From: Carya illinoinensis
Lineage: Eukaryota; Streptophyta; Magnoliopsida; Fagales; Juglandaceae
DNA: 64,000 nt
Direction of reading: 5' to 3'
Assembly: GCF_018687715.1 (NCBI RefSeq)
Contig: NC_056765.1
Coordinates: 5,630,501 to 5,694,500, forward strand
This document shows positions 37,397-47,175 of the stretch, one piece after another. The position numbers were made by a program, and so were the translations under genes. Numbering within the stretch: the first letter of the stretch is position 1; every line of letters begins with the position of its first letter. The notes beneath the pieces are model-generated. The model was not told the DNA's origin, did no database searches, and saw nothing but the letters and a program-made list of their open reading frames with translations.

Positions 37397-38673
37397 CAAG
37401 TTTTAACTTTACTGGTGCTCAATATTATTGTAGTCGAAAGCATCTCTCTCCTTCTCTGCTCTCTCTCAGGAAACAACCTCACCTTCAGAGATTTCGACGG
37501 GGGTGGGGAGCTTCGGCTCCTTCCCCCCCCCCCCCCTCTCATCCCCTTCCCCCCTCTTCTTTCTCTTTAATCTCTTCTTTCTTGTTTTAGTTTTTCTTCG
37601 ACAGGTTTTGTGTTCTCAGGCAAATAAAGGGGAGTTACCGACGGAGTCGTGTCCAGCCATCGACCGCCAAAACGCGTCCCACCCGGACGTTGGCCAGCCG
37701 CCGATCTTCAAGACCACCGAACGCGGCGCCAAACGGCGGGGAGCGTAGCCCGCACGCGCGGGGTGGAGTCTCGGCCTGAACAGAACGTGGGGGTCACGCG
37801 CCGCTGGGGAGCCACCTGCCGACTCAGATCTTGGATTTTCCGAGACCTTAGACTCCGGGAGATCATCGACCGGCCGTCGGTTCTCCCCAAAGAATGGTTT
37901 GCTCAGCGAGCACCACTTTCTTGTGCTTTTTGTCCATCGGTTTTCAGTGTTTTTTTAGTTGTTTTTCTCGGTTTTTATTTCGTTTTTCTAGTTTTTGTTT
38001 TGTGTTCCATGGTTCAAACCGAGCGAGGCTATGAGCTTTTTGTTCGGACACAGCTTTGGGCTGGTGCCAGTGGGTAAGGCAGTCGACGTTACGGCCGGTG
38101 GACGTACGGCCGACCTTTGCAGTGGAGGTAGTGTGGTCCGTACGCGAGCTGGGTACTCGTGCTGTTCTTGTGCTCCTAGTGCCGACGCCTGGGGTGGGTG
38201 AGCCGCCGGGGCTCACGCCAGTGCTTGGTTTTCGTGGTTTTGGTGTTTGTTCTTCGCTTTGCAGTATAGTTTTTGTAGTATATTAGTTTTTTAGGTATAC
38301 TGTTTTGGACTTAGGGTTCAAATCAGTGTTGGTTTTGTCGTTGTTGGTTTTTTGTTTTGTAGGTTGTCTGTGTCTTTAGGTTTTAGTCTAGGTTGTATGC
38401 TACTGGACCATTTGTTCATAGCATTTGTCTCCATAGTCCGCCTCCTTGGAGGTAGGAGGAGCCATCCAGTCTCTGGTCATACAGAGCTGTTACTCTCTCT
38501 TTTGAGAGTTTTAGAAGTTCTTAGACAATGTCCGTCACTTTGTGTGCGGAGAAGCTCCTAAACAGATGCGTTAGTTGATTTTATAGTCGAGTTCTCTTGA
38601 CTTATAAGTCACAGTTGTAACTTCGCTTATTGAATGAATGCAATGAAGTATATTTCCATCAAAAAAAAAAAAA
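37397..38673 (+). mobile_element. Poly(A) retroposon, copy B (TSD 15-16 bp)
   Basis: ACTTATAAATAGTAT flanks the element at 37382-37396 and 38674-38688. The 3' end is a run of about 13 A after TATATTTCCATC. The body is GC-rich in the middle (37620-38220) and shares GGAGCTTCGGCTCC, GATCTTCAAGACCACCGAA and CCCGCACGCGCG-like blocks in the same order as copy A at 12.6-13.5 kb. Several plus-strand frames cross the GC-rich part but show no RT, endonuclease or zinc-knuckle signature, so it is most likely non-autonomous and mobilised by a LINE. Confidence 0.87.
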
Positions 38674-38688
38674 ACTTATAAATAGTAT

Positions 38689-39090
38689 ATTTTCTATTTT
38701 CTATTTAGTATATTTGCCCAAAAAAAGGAAAAAGCAAAACAACTTGAAAAACCATGTCAACGACAGGCCGTTTAAGTTCTATGGCAGCAACGTGATCACA
38801 GCCATTCTTGCATAAGCAATTCTCTCCAAAATAAAAACAAGTCGTTAATTGAAATTGTCAAAGAGTTTAGCTTTGCTTACTATTTTAAGCTGTTTCAATA
38901 TCCGTCAGAAGTTCAGAACCAAATTACTAAGTCCATACATAAAATAAATTACCAATTTCTCAACTGTATTGCCGCAGATTGATTTTCTCTCATCCACGAA
39001 TATTTCTGCACCAATTTTTCCCCCAAGCAAACAAGCATTTGCATTTCAGTGTGCGCCCTTTTTTAGTGATCTTGCGCCCATCTCGGCCCC
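38689..39090 (+). promoter_or_regulatory. 5' flank of first RALF-like gene
   Basis: The stretch TACTATTTTAAGCTGT...TCCGTCAGAAG near 38878-38910 resembles GCTATTTTAAGCTGT...TGCCAGAAAG near 40040-40083 upstream of the second RALF-like gene. The tandem duplication therefore included promoter DNA. Confidence 0.5.
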
Positions 39091-39095
39091 AAGAC

Positions 39096-39103
39096 TATAT
39101 AAA
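39096..39103 (+). promoter_or_regulatory. TATA box of first RALF-like gene
   Basis: TATATAAA lies 50-57 nt before the start codon at 39153, leaving a leader of about 25 nt. Confidence 0.6.
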
Positions 39104-39152
39104 TTCTTGTGCTATTACGAGAGGAAAATAACAGAACTTTGGAGGAATAACA

Positions 39153-39380
39153 ATGAAGCGTTTACTCTTGTGCTTGGTTCTCATCATAAGCATGGTGGTG
39201 CTAAGGGGCGGCACCGGTGCTGCCGCATCGAACATCGATGCTGGCGTGCTAGACCCATGCAAGAAGCCTGGAGGTCCACACCCCGGTTGTAATCCTGACG
39301 CCAAGGCACCTCCTCAAGAGGCTAACAAATACGAACATGGTTGCAACCAGGAAGATCACTGCCGTTCTGGAGGAAATTGA
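39153..39380 (+). CDS. RALF-like secreted peptide 1 (divergent)
   Basis: This is an intronless gene for a 75-aa protein. Residues 1-25 form a signal peptide. The mature part has the four spaced cysteines of RALF peptides (Cys36, 46, 64, 70) in a DPCKKPGGPHPGC ... PPQEANKY ... GC-x5-C plan. Like the short RALF subgroup, it lacks the YISY receptor-binding motif and the RRxL site-1-protease cleavage motif. RALFs are apoplastic signals read by FERONIA-type receptor kinases with LLG co-receptors. The usual YxRGCxxxxRCR end is altered to YEHGCNQEDHCRS, losing two arginines and gaining acid, so activity may differ. An adjacent paralogue lies 750 bp downstream. Confidence 0.8.
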   Translation: MKRLLLCLVLIISMVVLRGGTGAAASNIDAGVLDPCKKPGGPHPGCNPDAKAPPQEANKYEHGCNQEDHCRSGGN

Positions 39381-40061
39381 TCACCTCCCTACATGCGTAC
39401 TCTGATCTTGGCCGAATGGCTAATCCCAAAACTTCAAGATAAACAAACGATCAAGCGCGTCCGTGCATGTGTGCGTGTGTGGTGTATTGTCAAGATACCA
39501 CTGGATTACCATATTGTATGGTTTATGTTAAGAAAAATTTTGTCCTTCCACCCTGAAAAATTTTGTTTTCAAGTTGGTTTAAATGATGTGCTTTTCATAT
39601 TCTTGACAAATAAAAATAAAAACTTTTGAATCTTACCTATCAGATCTTGCCTCATCAAATGTGAGAATGATGTATTCTTTATACTGGCTATAATGTAGAA
39701 AGCTAGATTCTTAACCAATTGAGATAATGTATGAATAGATATATCGCTCCCTAATATATAGATTAAAAGTATCAATGATGTCCTCTATTTTATTTTACAA
39801 ATTGTAAAATCATTATGTGGCAATCTTGTTATCATCAGGGTAAGTAAATAACTATATATAGATAGATAAACAAATAAACAAACAAGAAATTAATTATACA
39901 GATACTTTAAGCTCCCGTATTTCTATAAGGTGAACTTGATTGTTATTTTTTGCCCGTCTTATTCGTATTTGTCCTCTACAAATATGCATACTATCAACCA
40001 TTCTTCCAAAACCAATTTTTTCAGAAAAATGGTATCTCTTGTTGCTATTTTAAGCTGTGAC
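39381..40061. other. Spacer between the two RALF-like genes
   Basis: This holds the 3' UTR of the first peptide gene and the promoter of the second. CCCTATTTAAATG at about 40060-40072 is the likely TATA region of the second. No other feature was seen. Confidence 0.5.
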
Positions 40062-40127
40062 CCTATTTAAATGTTGCCAGAAAGGGAGTCTTGACAAGCT
40101 GAAAGGGGCTTACTTTAGAGAGTTAAC

Positions 40128-40334
40128 ATGAGGTCATCGTTCTGGTATTTGATTCTCATAAGCATGGTGGTGGTAAGGGCTACTGATGCGACTAATCTGA
40201 GTTGCCATATCTTTAATCCATGCAAGTTGCCCGGAAGCCCGCACTCAAGTTGTCCTAAACAAGCTAGAGGGCCTCCTAAAGAAGCAAACCCCTACAATCG
40301 AGGTTGCAACAAGATTTTCCGCTGCCGCGGATGA
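40128..40334 (+). CDS. RALF-like secreted peptide 2
   Basis: This is an intronless gene for a 68-aa protein. Residues 1-21 form a signal peptide. The RALF cysteines are Cys32, 42, 60 and 66 in NPCKLPGSPHSSC ... PPKEANPYNRGCNKIFRCRG, with the family ending YxRGCxxxxRCR intact. An extra Cys26 precedes the core. As in peptide 1 there is no YISY and no RRxL motif. It is the tandem paralogue of the gene at 39153 and is closer to the family consensus, so it is the likelier functional copy. Confidence 0.85.
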   Translation: MRSSFWYLILISMVVVRATDATNLSCHIFNPCKLPGSPHSSCPKQARGPPKEANPYNRGCNKIFRCRG

Positions 40335-41259
40335 AGCCAACAAAATTAATATTATGTTTGGCAATAGAAGATTTCCAATGCAAACATGTTTTAACTCAAA
40401 TATCTTTTTCCCTCTCCTTCAAGAAAATTCCCCCCTAATTCATGTTAGTGGCACATGAAGGAGCGGTAACTTTTGTACATCAAGAGATGTTGGAAAGTGT
40501 ATTAGGTCAATGGTAGTTTGAAAGGGAATAGCCATATATATGAAAGTTCAATATTAATATATATGCATGTGTGTCTATTTCTTATTCTTCTTTGGGAAAA
40601 AGCTTTTCCATTATTTGTTTTCTATTTCTTCCTCAACCTCTTCCCCTTCTTCTTTTAAATTTTATTTTCTACTTCGTATTAAGAAAATTAAAAAGCAGTG
40701 ATCTATGCAGCTTTTCCATGCAACCCCTTCTTTTTAATGTCAAAACACAAATAACTTTCAGGTATTGGATGAAAAATGCCCAAAAATACAAAGTACATAA
40801 CAAAATCGATCGATCGAGAGATAAGTTGTTCATGAATTGCCCCCAATATAGTTATTATATTTTTAAGCCATATAAAACACATAATCTACATTACTTAAAT
40901 GCTCAGATTTGATTTGTTAGATTTAAATTTTAAAATTTAAATTCTAAATAAAATTATGATATGTAAATATTTTATCTGATGACTATACACACCGTCTTGA
41001 GAATGAGAAGTATAAGGTCTATAAATAAAATATAAGTGCTAATTTCTATAGAAATCTTATACAAGTAAGTACATAAATTAACATGACTTAATGTGACACA
41101 CTAGATATACTTTATAATAAAATAGCTTTACATCTAACACATTATACTAAACCACATTAGATTGTAAACTTCCTTGTATAAAATTTCTATATAAATCAAA
41201 CATTTTTCTAAATAAAGAATTCCACACTGATATATTTTTATATTGGACAATGCTAGAGT
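40335..41259. other. Intergenic DNA 5' of CACTA element
   Basis: This is AT-rich. Apart from the MITE at 41040-41205, nothing was recognised. Confidence 0.5.
41040..41205. mobile_element. AT-rich TIR MITE, family 2, copy 4
   Basis: Left arm: CTATAGAAATCTTATACAAG, then TAAATTAACATGACTTAATGTG. Right arm: AAACCACATTAGATTGTAAA, then CTTGTATAAAATTTCTAT. The arms are near reverse complements. Confidence 0.6.
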
Positions 41260-41463
41260 CATTACAACAAAAATTAGATTTAGTGACAGAGGAAACTGTC
41301 ACAAGAAATGGAAAAAAGGTCACGAAATACATTAGGTGACGGTTATAAATCATCACCACCACCGTCACGAAATGTGCGTCACAGAATACATATGGTGACA
41401 GTTTACTGTACAAGTGTCACTAAAAATATTTTTAGTGACGGTTTGTGATGTGTCGTTTCAAAT

Positions 41464-41925
41464 AACGTTCGAACGTTTACTTTTCTGTGACGGTTAGAAT
41501 CTATCACACAATATTACATTTGAACGAAAAATATAACATTCGAATGTAAACTAGACAAATTGACATCCAAATGAGAGCAGGTAACGTTTTTTGACTATAG
41601 TTCAAACGTATCATATTTATGTTTGAACGTTTATAAGTTCGAACGTTACGTTTGAATTTTGATTCCAACGTAAAGGAAACAATGTCCGAACGTGAGAATC
41701 ATAATGTTCGGACGTTCTTTTCAATGTTAAGAAACTAGAGTTTGAACGCAAGAAGTACGTTTGGAGGTTTGGAACGTTAAAAGTTTAAACATTTGAACGT
41801 AATGTTCATTTGTCGGTGTAAACGTTCGAACGTTATGTTACAATTTTGTGTGGTTACTTTTGAACGTGTGTTCGAATGTGAAATACTGTTCAAACGTATT
41901 TTATTTACATTCGAACGTACATATC
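41464..41925. repeat. CACTA subterminal repeats, left side
   Basis: More than ten copies, in both orientations, of a motif close to ACGTTCGAACGT (for example 41464-41475) are present. In CACTA elements such arrays bind the TNPA-type protein. Confidence 0.7.
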
Positions 41926-42052
41926 ATAAATACTAAACTCATCCCACTAATAAACATACCAATTGTATTATATTACATAACATATTTCACAACCAACAAT
42001 GTTTGTAACTGTTTTCCAAATAGATATTAAAAATTTAATACACTAATAAAAT

Positions 42053-43708
42053 TCATTTATTTTTCTTTCCTCGTCCACCACGATTCTGTTGCAATGATAT
42101 AACACGCTTCATTTGCAGCATCATCTCTCGCTGCATTTGCTCTTGGACCTCACTACGTATTTTTTCCTCCTAATCTATTTGTTGGTCCTGCAAACGCGTC
42201 TCTAAATGAGACTGTCGCTCTAAGAGGGACTCTAACTCTTGCTGTCTAGACCTCATATACTCATTCTCGCGTCGTGCAGCTTCTAACTTTTTGCTAAGAT
42301 TATTAATTTGTGAAGTCGATGAGGTTGAGGAAGATGAACTGGAATGCTTGAAAGATCGTCTCAAATCTCTTGCCATACTAGAGTTGGGCCTGAGCACTTG
42401 TGTGAAAATGTCTATGTCACTAGTAGAGGACTCCCCGGAAGTTGATTGCATCTCCATCTTTTTTCCCAACAGTTTGAAAGATCAAAACACACAATAGGTA
42501 ACGTATTAAAAGAAATACAAATAAAAAAGAATTTAACCATATGTTGCATAATTTATTTAACAAAAGGAATACCGCTTACATAATTAATTGCAGCGACAGG
42601 ATCCATCTACTCACTATACTCATTAGTATGAGCAGCAGCATAAACATGAATGAGAAAAAAGTTTTAAGGATCATCACGTTTCTAACAAAACGACATTAGC
42701 AAATTTAAAAAGATAGTGTTAGTACTTATATAAAAAAATAATAGAAAAATAAATGAATTATATAGTTTATTAATTACCATTTTTTTAACAAGACGATGGA
42801 ATGATCTTGAACCAGCATGATGGTGAATAGTCAGAGCGGATCTATTATGTGTATTTGTAGAACTTAAGTACTACAAATGCACATTAAGAATGTTAATTGT
42901 AATATATATATATATACATATAAGATAAACAACAAATATTAGTGTAAATAATTAATGAAAATAAGTATAGAATACCTGATATTCTGGAGATGCAAAAAGA
43001 TCACAACACTTTATCAGTCGTCTAACTTCATCTTCTGGAAAGGTGACTGTGCAGCCTCTTCAAATGACTCAAACTTCTTGAAGTGGTTGTGACATCTTCC
43101 CTTGTGACGTCAGAATAGTGTAGCCATTAACTTATTCACAGTTCTCAAATCCTCGTTACGACCAAAGTCGAGGTCAAATTCATCCTAATTATAAATTAAT
43201 TATGATATACTAATCTAGGTGAAAAAAATGAACTGTCAAAGTAAACTCACCAACACACGACTTTAAATGTGTTCCTTAATCTCATTTGGTACATCTCACC
43301 AGGAGCGCACATAAAATAGAGCATAAGCTCAGACTACTGTACCAATATAGAAGGAAAGCGCTGTTGTAGTATCATCTACTCTTCCAGTGGAATTATCAGG
43401 AATTGTGACTTTCAGTTTGCCGTGCCTTCAGTTTTTCTCAAGTGAGATGCCGCGTGTATAGCCACGACCACAATGAGCAGATGTATCAACTAATATAGAT
43501 AATAGTATAATTTTTATAGTTATATAATTATTGAGACAAAAGTATTAATTATATGATTAATTATCAACAACATTTCCTTATTAGTAGGTGTCGACTGGGC
43601 ATCGTTCTCTGTAGTGTTAACTTCATTTTCAGGTGGGGAGTCCTCAATGGGTTCGAGACTTGGACTTGGTGGAGGAGGCACATTTCTTCTTTGTCTTTTT
43701 GGCGGCAT
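42053..43708 (-). pseudogene. TNPA / Ptta-En-Spm-like transposase gene of CACTA element
   Basis: On the minus strand the frame opens at 43708 with MPPKRQRRNVPPPPSP, a basic/proline N terminus. Fragments at about 43470-43020 hold pieces typical of plant transposase Ptta/En/Spm proteins (LEKNW..., RNEDLR...). The C-terminal exon at 42469-42053 is a Ser-rich then coiled-coil region (LSKKLEAARRENEYMRSRQQ) ending GGRGKKNK-stop. A TAG at 42172-42170 interrupts that exon. At least one more stop and unclear introns make it a pseudogene. Confidence 0.6.
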
Positions 43709-45480
43709 ACTTGAAATTGATTATATATACCAAAAAAATGTAATTAGATGAAATTAATTATTATTATAAAATTCTATACTCATATATGAATAAAGTTTTT
43801 AGTACTTTTAGTTTTCATCTTCGAATGTATTTTCCATGCTTGTTTCAGAATCTCTCTCTATAATATCTTTGTCATCATCATCAACATTTTCTTCGTCCTC
43901 CTTATCCACTTCCCCTCTGGATTCTTCTTTGTCTTCTTTTTCTTTCTCAGTTTCTTGAATTGAATGATCATTTAATACAGACGGATCGAGATGGATGAGT
44001 GAGACGTCATCTCTACATAAGGGGAGCAACTCGAGTGCACCGAGGTCAACAAATAAGTTAATACCCCCTCCATCTTCCTAGTAGGCTTCTACATTCGAAG
44101 TGTCATCTTCATCTCCACTAGTATTGTAATATGCACTCGTTCCTACTTCATATATATTTCGAGGGACAAATTTTTATATGTTTCGTCAAGTTATCTCTCC
44201 ACTATTTTCATTAGCTCTTTTCATTGGATCAATCAAGTAATAGATTTGAGTAGCTTGACAAGCCAATACGAATAGATCATCTTCATACCATTTATATGCA
44301 GTATTGACACTCATAAAATGATTATCCCTATATATCAAAACCCGACTACCACCTAGATCCCACCAATCACATTTAAAGACATATGTTATAGACCCACCCA
44401 GATATTTCAATCCGATAATATCACGAATGAATCATAATAATCGATATCATCTATTCCATGACTCCCCTCCACCAACACACCACAGTTTTGAGTCTTTCTA
44501 TTACGTTCAACAGTCCAGAGTATGGAATCTATAACCTCGAACCGTGTATGTAGTGTATCGAAGTGCTCTATTTGAGGGACCATGGGCCAATGCATATACT
44601 TCAAAGACAGATCCGAGATCACGAGCACGTTGTTCCAAAATCTAATAATTGAAATAATGTTATTTATTAAATATTACCTAGAGTTAAAACTTTTATAATC
44701 TAACATATTATATAGAGTTTAGTTCATACACGTTGTTCAAACCATCCAGAAAATTCTTTCTCGTGTCTTGCCACTATATTCTCTACGCCTTCCATCTTAA
44801 GTTTGTCCATGTGCTCACTGTATATATATGCAAAATCATATTATTTTATGTCACAAAAGTTATAGGTAACCTCATTGAATCTAGAAATATTTAAACATTT
44901 TACAACGACATACCTGAGATAGTGATCAATCTCCCGACAATTATTTAGCATGTACCATCGAACTTTACCCAACTCTGTATCAAGTAAATCGTAACCCGTT
45001 TATGCACCCAAGGGTCGTACATTCTAAGAAAACACTAATAACTCACGAGGAGGCGGAGCAGCAAGATAAGCATTTCGCTCTTGACAATTAAATCGTGTCT
45101 CAACACCACGAAGATATAAAGAGCAAAATGTTAACCATTCATCGTGTATATAGGCCTTTGCTATTGAACCCTCAACTTTGGCTTTATTCCCAACAGTGTG
45201 CTTCAGTCGATCCAAATATCTTTCAACTGGATACATCTAACGGAACTGCACCGGTCTACCCAACATTATCTCCTGGGGTAAATCTATTGCTAAAAAATTC
45301 TTCTACATACAGTTCTTATATACAATCGGTGTGCAGTCGTTGACGCCACGTCAGTTTTAAAAAACAAAAAAAAAAATTATGAGCTTTACCTTATGAGTTC
45401 GCCAACCTCTTCATCACCAAGCTAGTGCACCTCAAATTTCAAGTTGCAAAATCTCACACAATGTAAAACCCATCACGGTT

Positions 45481-46136
45481 CTTTGGGTATTAAAACATTT
45501 CCCTCCACTTGGTAGGCTCAAAAACTCCATGAATGGTACTTTCCCTTTTGATTTTGCTCCACTTGGTAGGCTCAACTTCCTGAACATTTCGCTTAACAAT
45601 TTTATACTAGTAGTTGACCCAGACAAGTACTAGAGATTTGGAAAATCCGCATTCATTCAGTCTAGGACCTCAATTTTCAATACTTCCAAAACACCAAGCA
45701 TTGATCATGTCCAACCGCATTCCAAAACCCCACCTCACAATCGCAGACCCATCCAAAAACACAACCCTTTGAACACAAACTCAAGCACTAAAATCCCAAA
45801 ATCAATAAACAAAGCTCTGGTTTTGGGTCTATCATGTGCATCTGCGTCAGTCTTTGTTTTCATGGCCATTTGTATGGGTTTGTTGTATAGAAGGAACATA
45901 CTTGCAAGACAGAACAAATGGACAATCTCCAAACCGATCCAATTGCCCTTCAAGTACGAGAAATCAAGGTCGTTTTCATTCAAGACGGAGTTGGGAAAGT
46001 CATGGGTAGCGAACATCAAAGAACCAACTTGCGCTCCAGTGGTGATGTTCGAGAAGCCATTGATGAATCTGACTTTCAAGGATTTGATCGCCACCACTTT
46101 ACACTTCGGCAAGGAGTCCCAACTCACAGAAGGTAG
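45481..46136 (+). pseudogene. Captured fragment of an LRR receptor-like kinase gene (CaMRLK/At5g45800-like)
   Basis: One plus-strand frame runs the full length with a single stop (TAG at 45613-45615). In order: the end of an LRR region (PLGRLNFLNISLNNF), a juxtamembrane linker, a transmembrane helix (ALVLGLSCASASVFVFMAIC, about 45805-45890), and the start of the kinase-side region (PVVMFEKPLMNLTFKDLIA...FGKESQLTEG). I recognise this as the calmodulin-binding receptor-kinase type. The kinase catalytic lobe is absent; homology stops at about 46136. The fragment has no introns. It is cargo of the MULE and is not expected to give a working receptor. Confidence 0.75.
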
Positions 46137-46340
46137 GAATGAGCTCGTCTACTGAGCCATCCTCCAGGGAGAAATCCATGGAAATTTTTGAGAGAGGTTT
46201 TTGTCTTAAAAGGAGAGAAACACAGGGAGTCTTTACGAAATGGAATTCGTCTTCAAGGGAGAAGGGAGAGTAACACAAAGTGGGAGGGGTGGAAGGAGGG
46301 AGAGTCAGACAGAGAGTGAAACGATGCGTTTTTATTTTTT
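46137..46340 (-). other. Second captured host fragment: leader plus start codon of an unknown gene
   Basis: Read on the minus strand, a CT-rich, leader-like sequence (46320-46185) runs into ATG at 46177-46179 and MDFSLEDGSVDELIPT, then enters the antisense of the receptor fragment. It looks like a 5' UTR and first codons from another gene, joined head-to-head with the receptor fragment. I do not recognise the protein. Confidence 0.4.
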
Positions 46341-47175
46341 CACATTAAATATACTTGCACTGCACTTGCCCCAGGCGACTGCATATATATTTTTTCATTG
46401 ATAAATGGATCATGACATCAAAAAATGATGGTGGAAAGATCTACTCGAATTTACATAATATAGTAACAATATCTTCTTCCAGTTTCTGTAGCATATATCG
46501 CTTTACTACCCGAGCACACAAATTCTTAAAAAACATACACAGTTCAGTTATGACGACACGTACGGCAGATGTTAGCTTTCCATGAATTCCCACCGGTAAT
46601 AACTTCTGCAAAAATACGTGACAGTCATGACTTTTCAATCTACCAATTTTCCAGTCATTAGGGCTTACGCATCTACTGATATTTGAAGCATAACCATCTG
46701 GCAGGTTCACACCTTGCAACTATTTGCAGAAGTCCATCCTCTCCTTCCTTGTCATCGTAAAACATGCATGCGGCATGACCACCCTATCACCTTCCACCCT
46801 AAATGCAGATTATGTTTAATTCACATTCTCTCAAGATCTTTCCTTGTATTAATCGTATCTTTTGTCTTTTTACTAATGTTCGTCAATGTACCCAGTATAT
46901 TATCACAAATATTCTTGTTTATGTATATTACATCCAAACTATGTCGTAACATGCAGGATGACCAATACGACAAGTCAAAAATTAAAATACTACGCTTTGT
47001 CCAATTCAATTATGCTACACCTCGTTTTCTCTTGTGCTTTCCCCGACCTTTGCCAAAATTGTTCGCTGCCACATGTACGAATTGTTCCAGTATCTCTTCT
47101 CCAGACAATTCATTTGGCGCAATTCTATCATCTACTCGCCCATCAAACTTAGCGGATTCTGTTCTTCATGCATGA

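Larger units (their letters stand above)
45295..46396. mobile_element. Pack-MULE inserted in the Tnp2 gene
   Basis: The insert is 1102 bp, flanked by a 9-bp TSD: ATTGCTAAA at 45286-45294 and ATTGATAAA at 46397-46405 (one mismatch). Removing the insert and one TSD copy restores an unbroken Tnp2 DUF4218 frame reading ...MIHL-AIDLPQE.... The ends are short, imperfect inverted repeats sharing an ATATA stretch and TGCAGTCG (45300-45345 and the complement of 46376-46396). Nine-bp TSDs are the mark of Mutator-like elements. The cargo is host gene sequence, not transposase. Confidence 0.8.

Noticed and set aside
37503..38561. A GC-rich protein-coding gene in several overlapping frames
   Set aside because: The region is bounded by a perfect TSD and a poly(A) tail and shares blocks with another copy, so it is a retroposon body; no frame has a known domain.
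43500..43710. Host proline-rich protein gene (MPPKRQRRN...)
   Set aside because: Lies in the CACTA element next to TNPA-like coiled-coil and Ptta fragments on the same strand; fits the element's second gene.
45735..46127. 130-residue minus-strand frame as a novel gene
   Set aside because: It is the antisense shadow of the captured receptor-kinase fragment.
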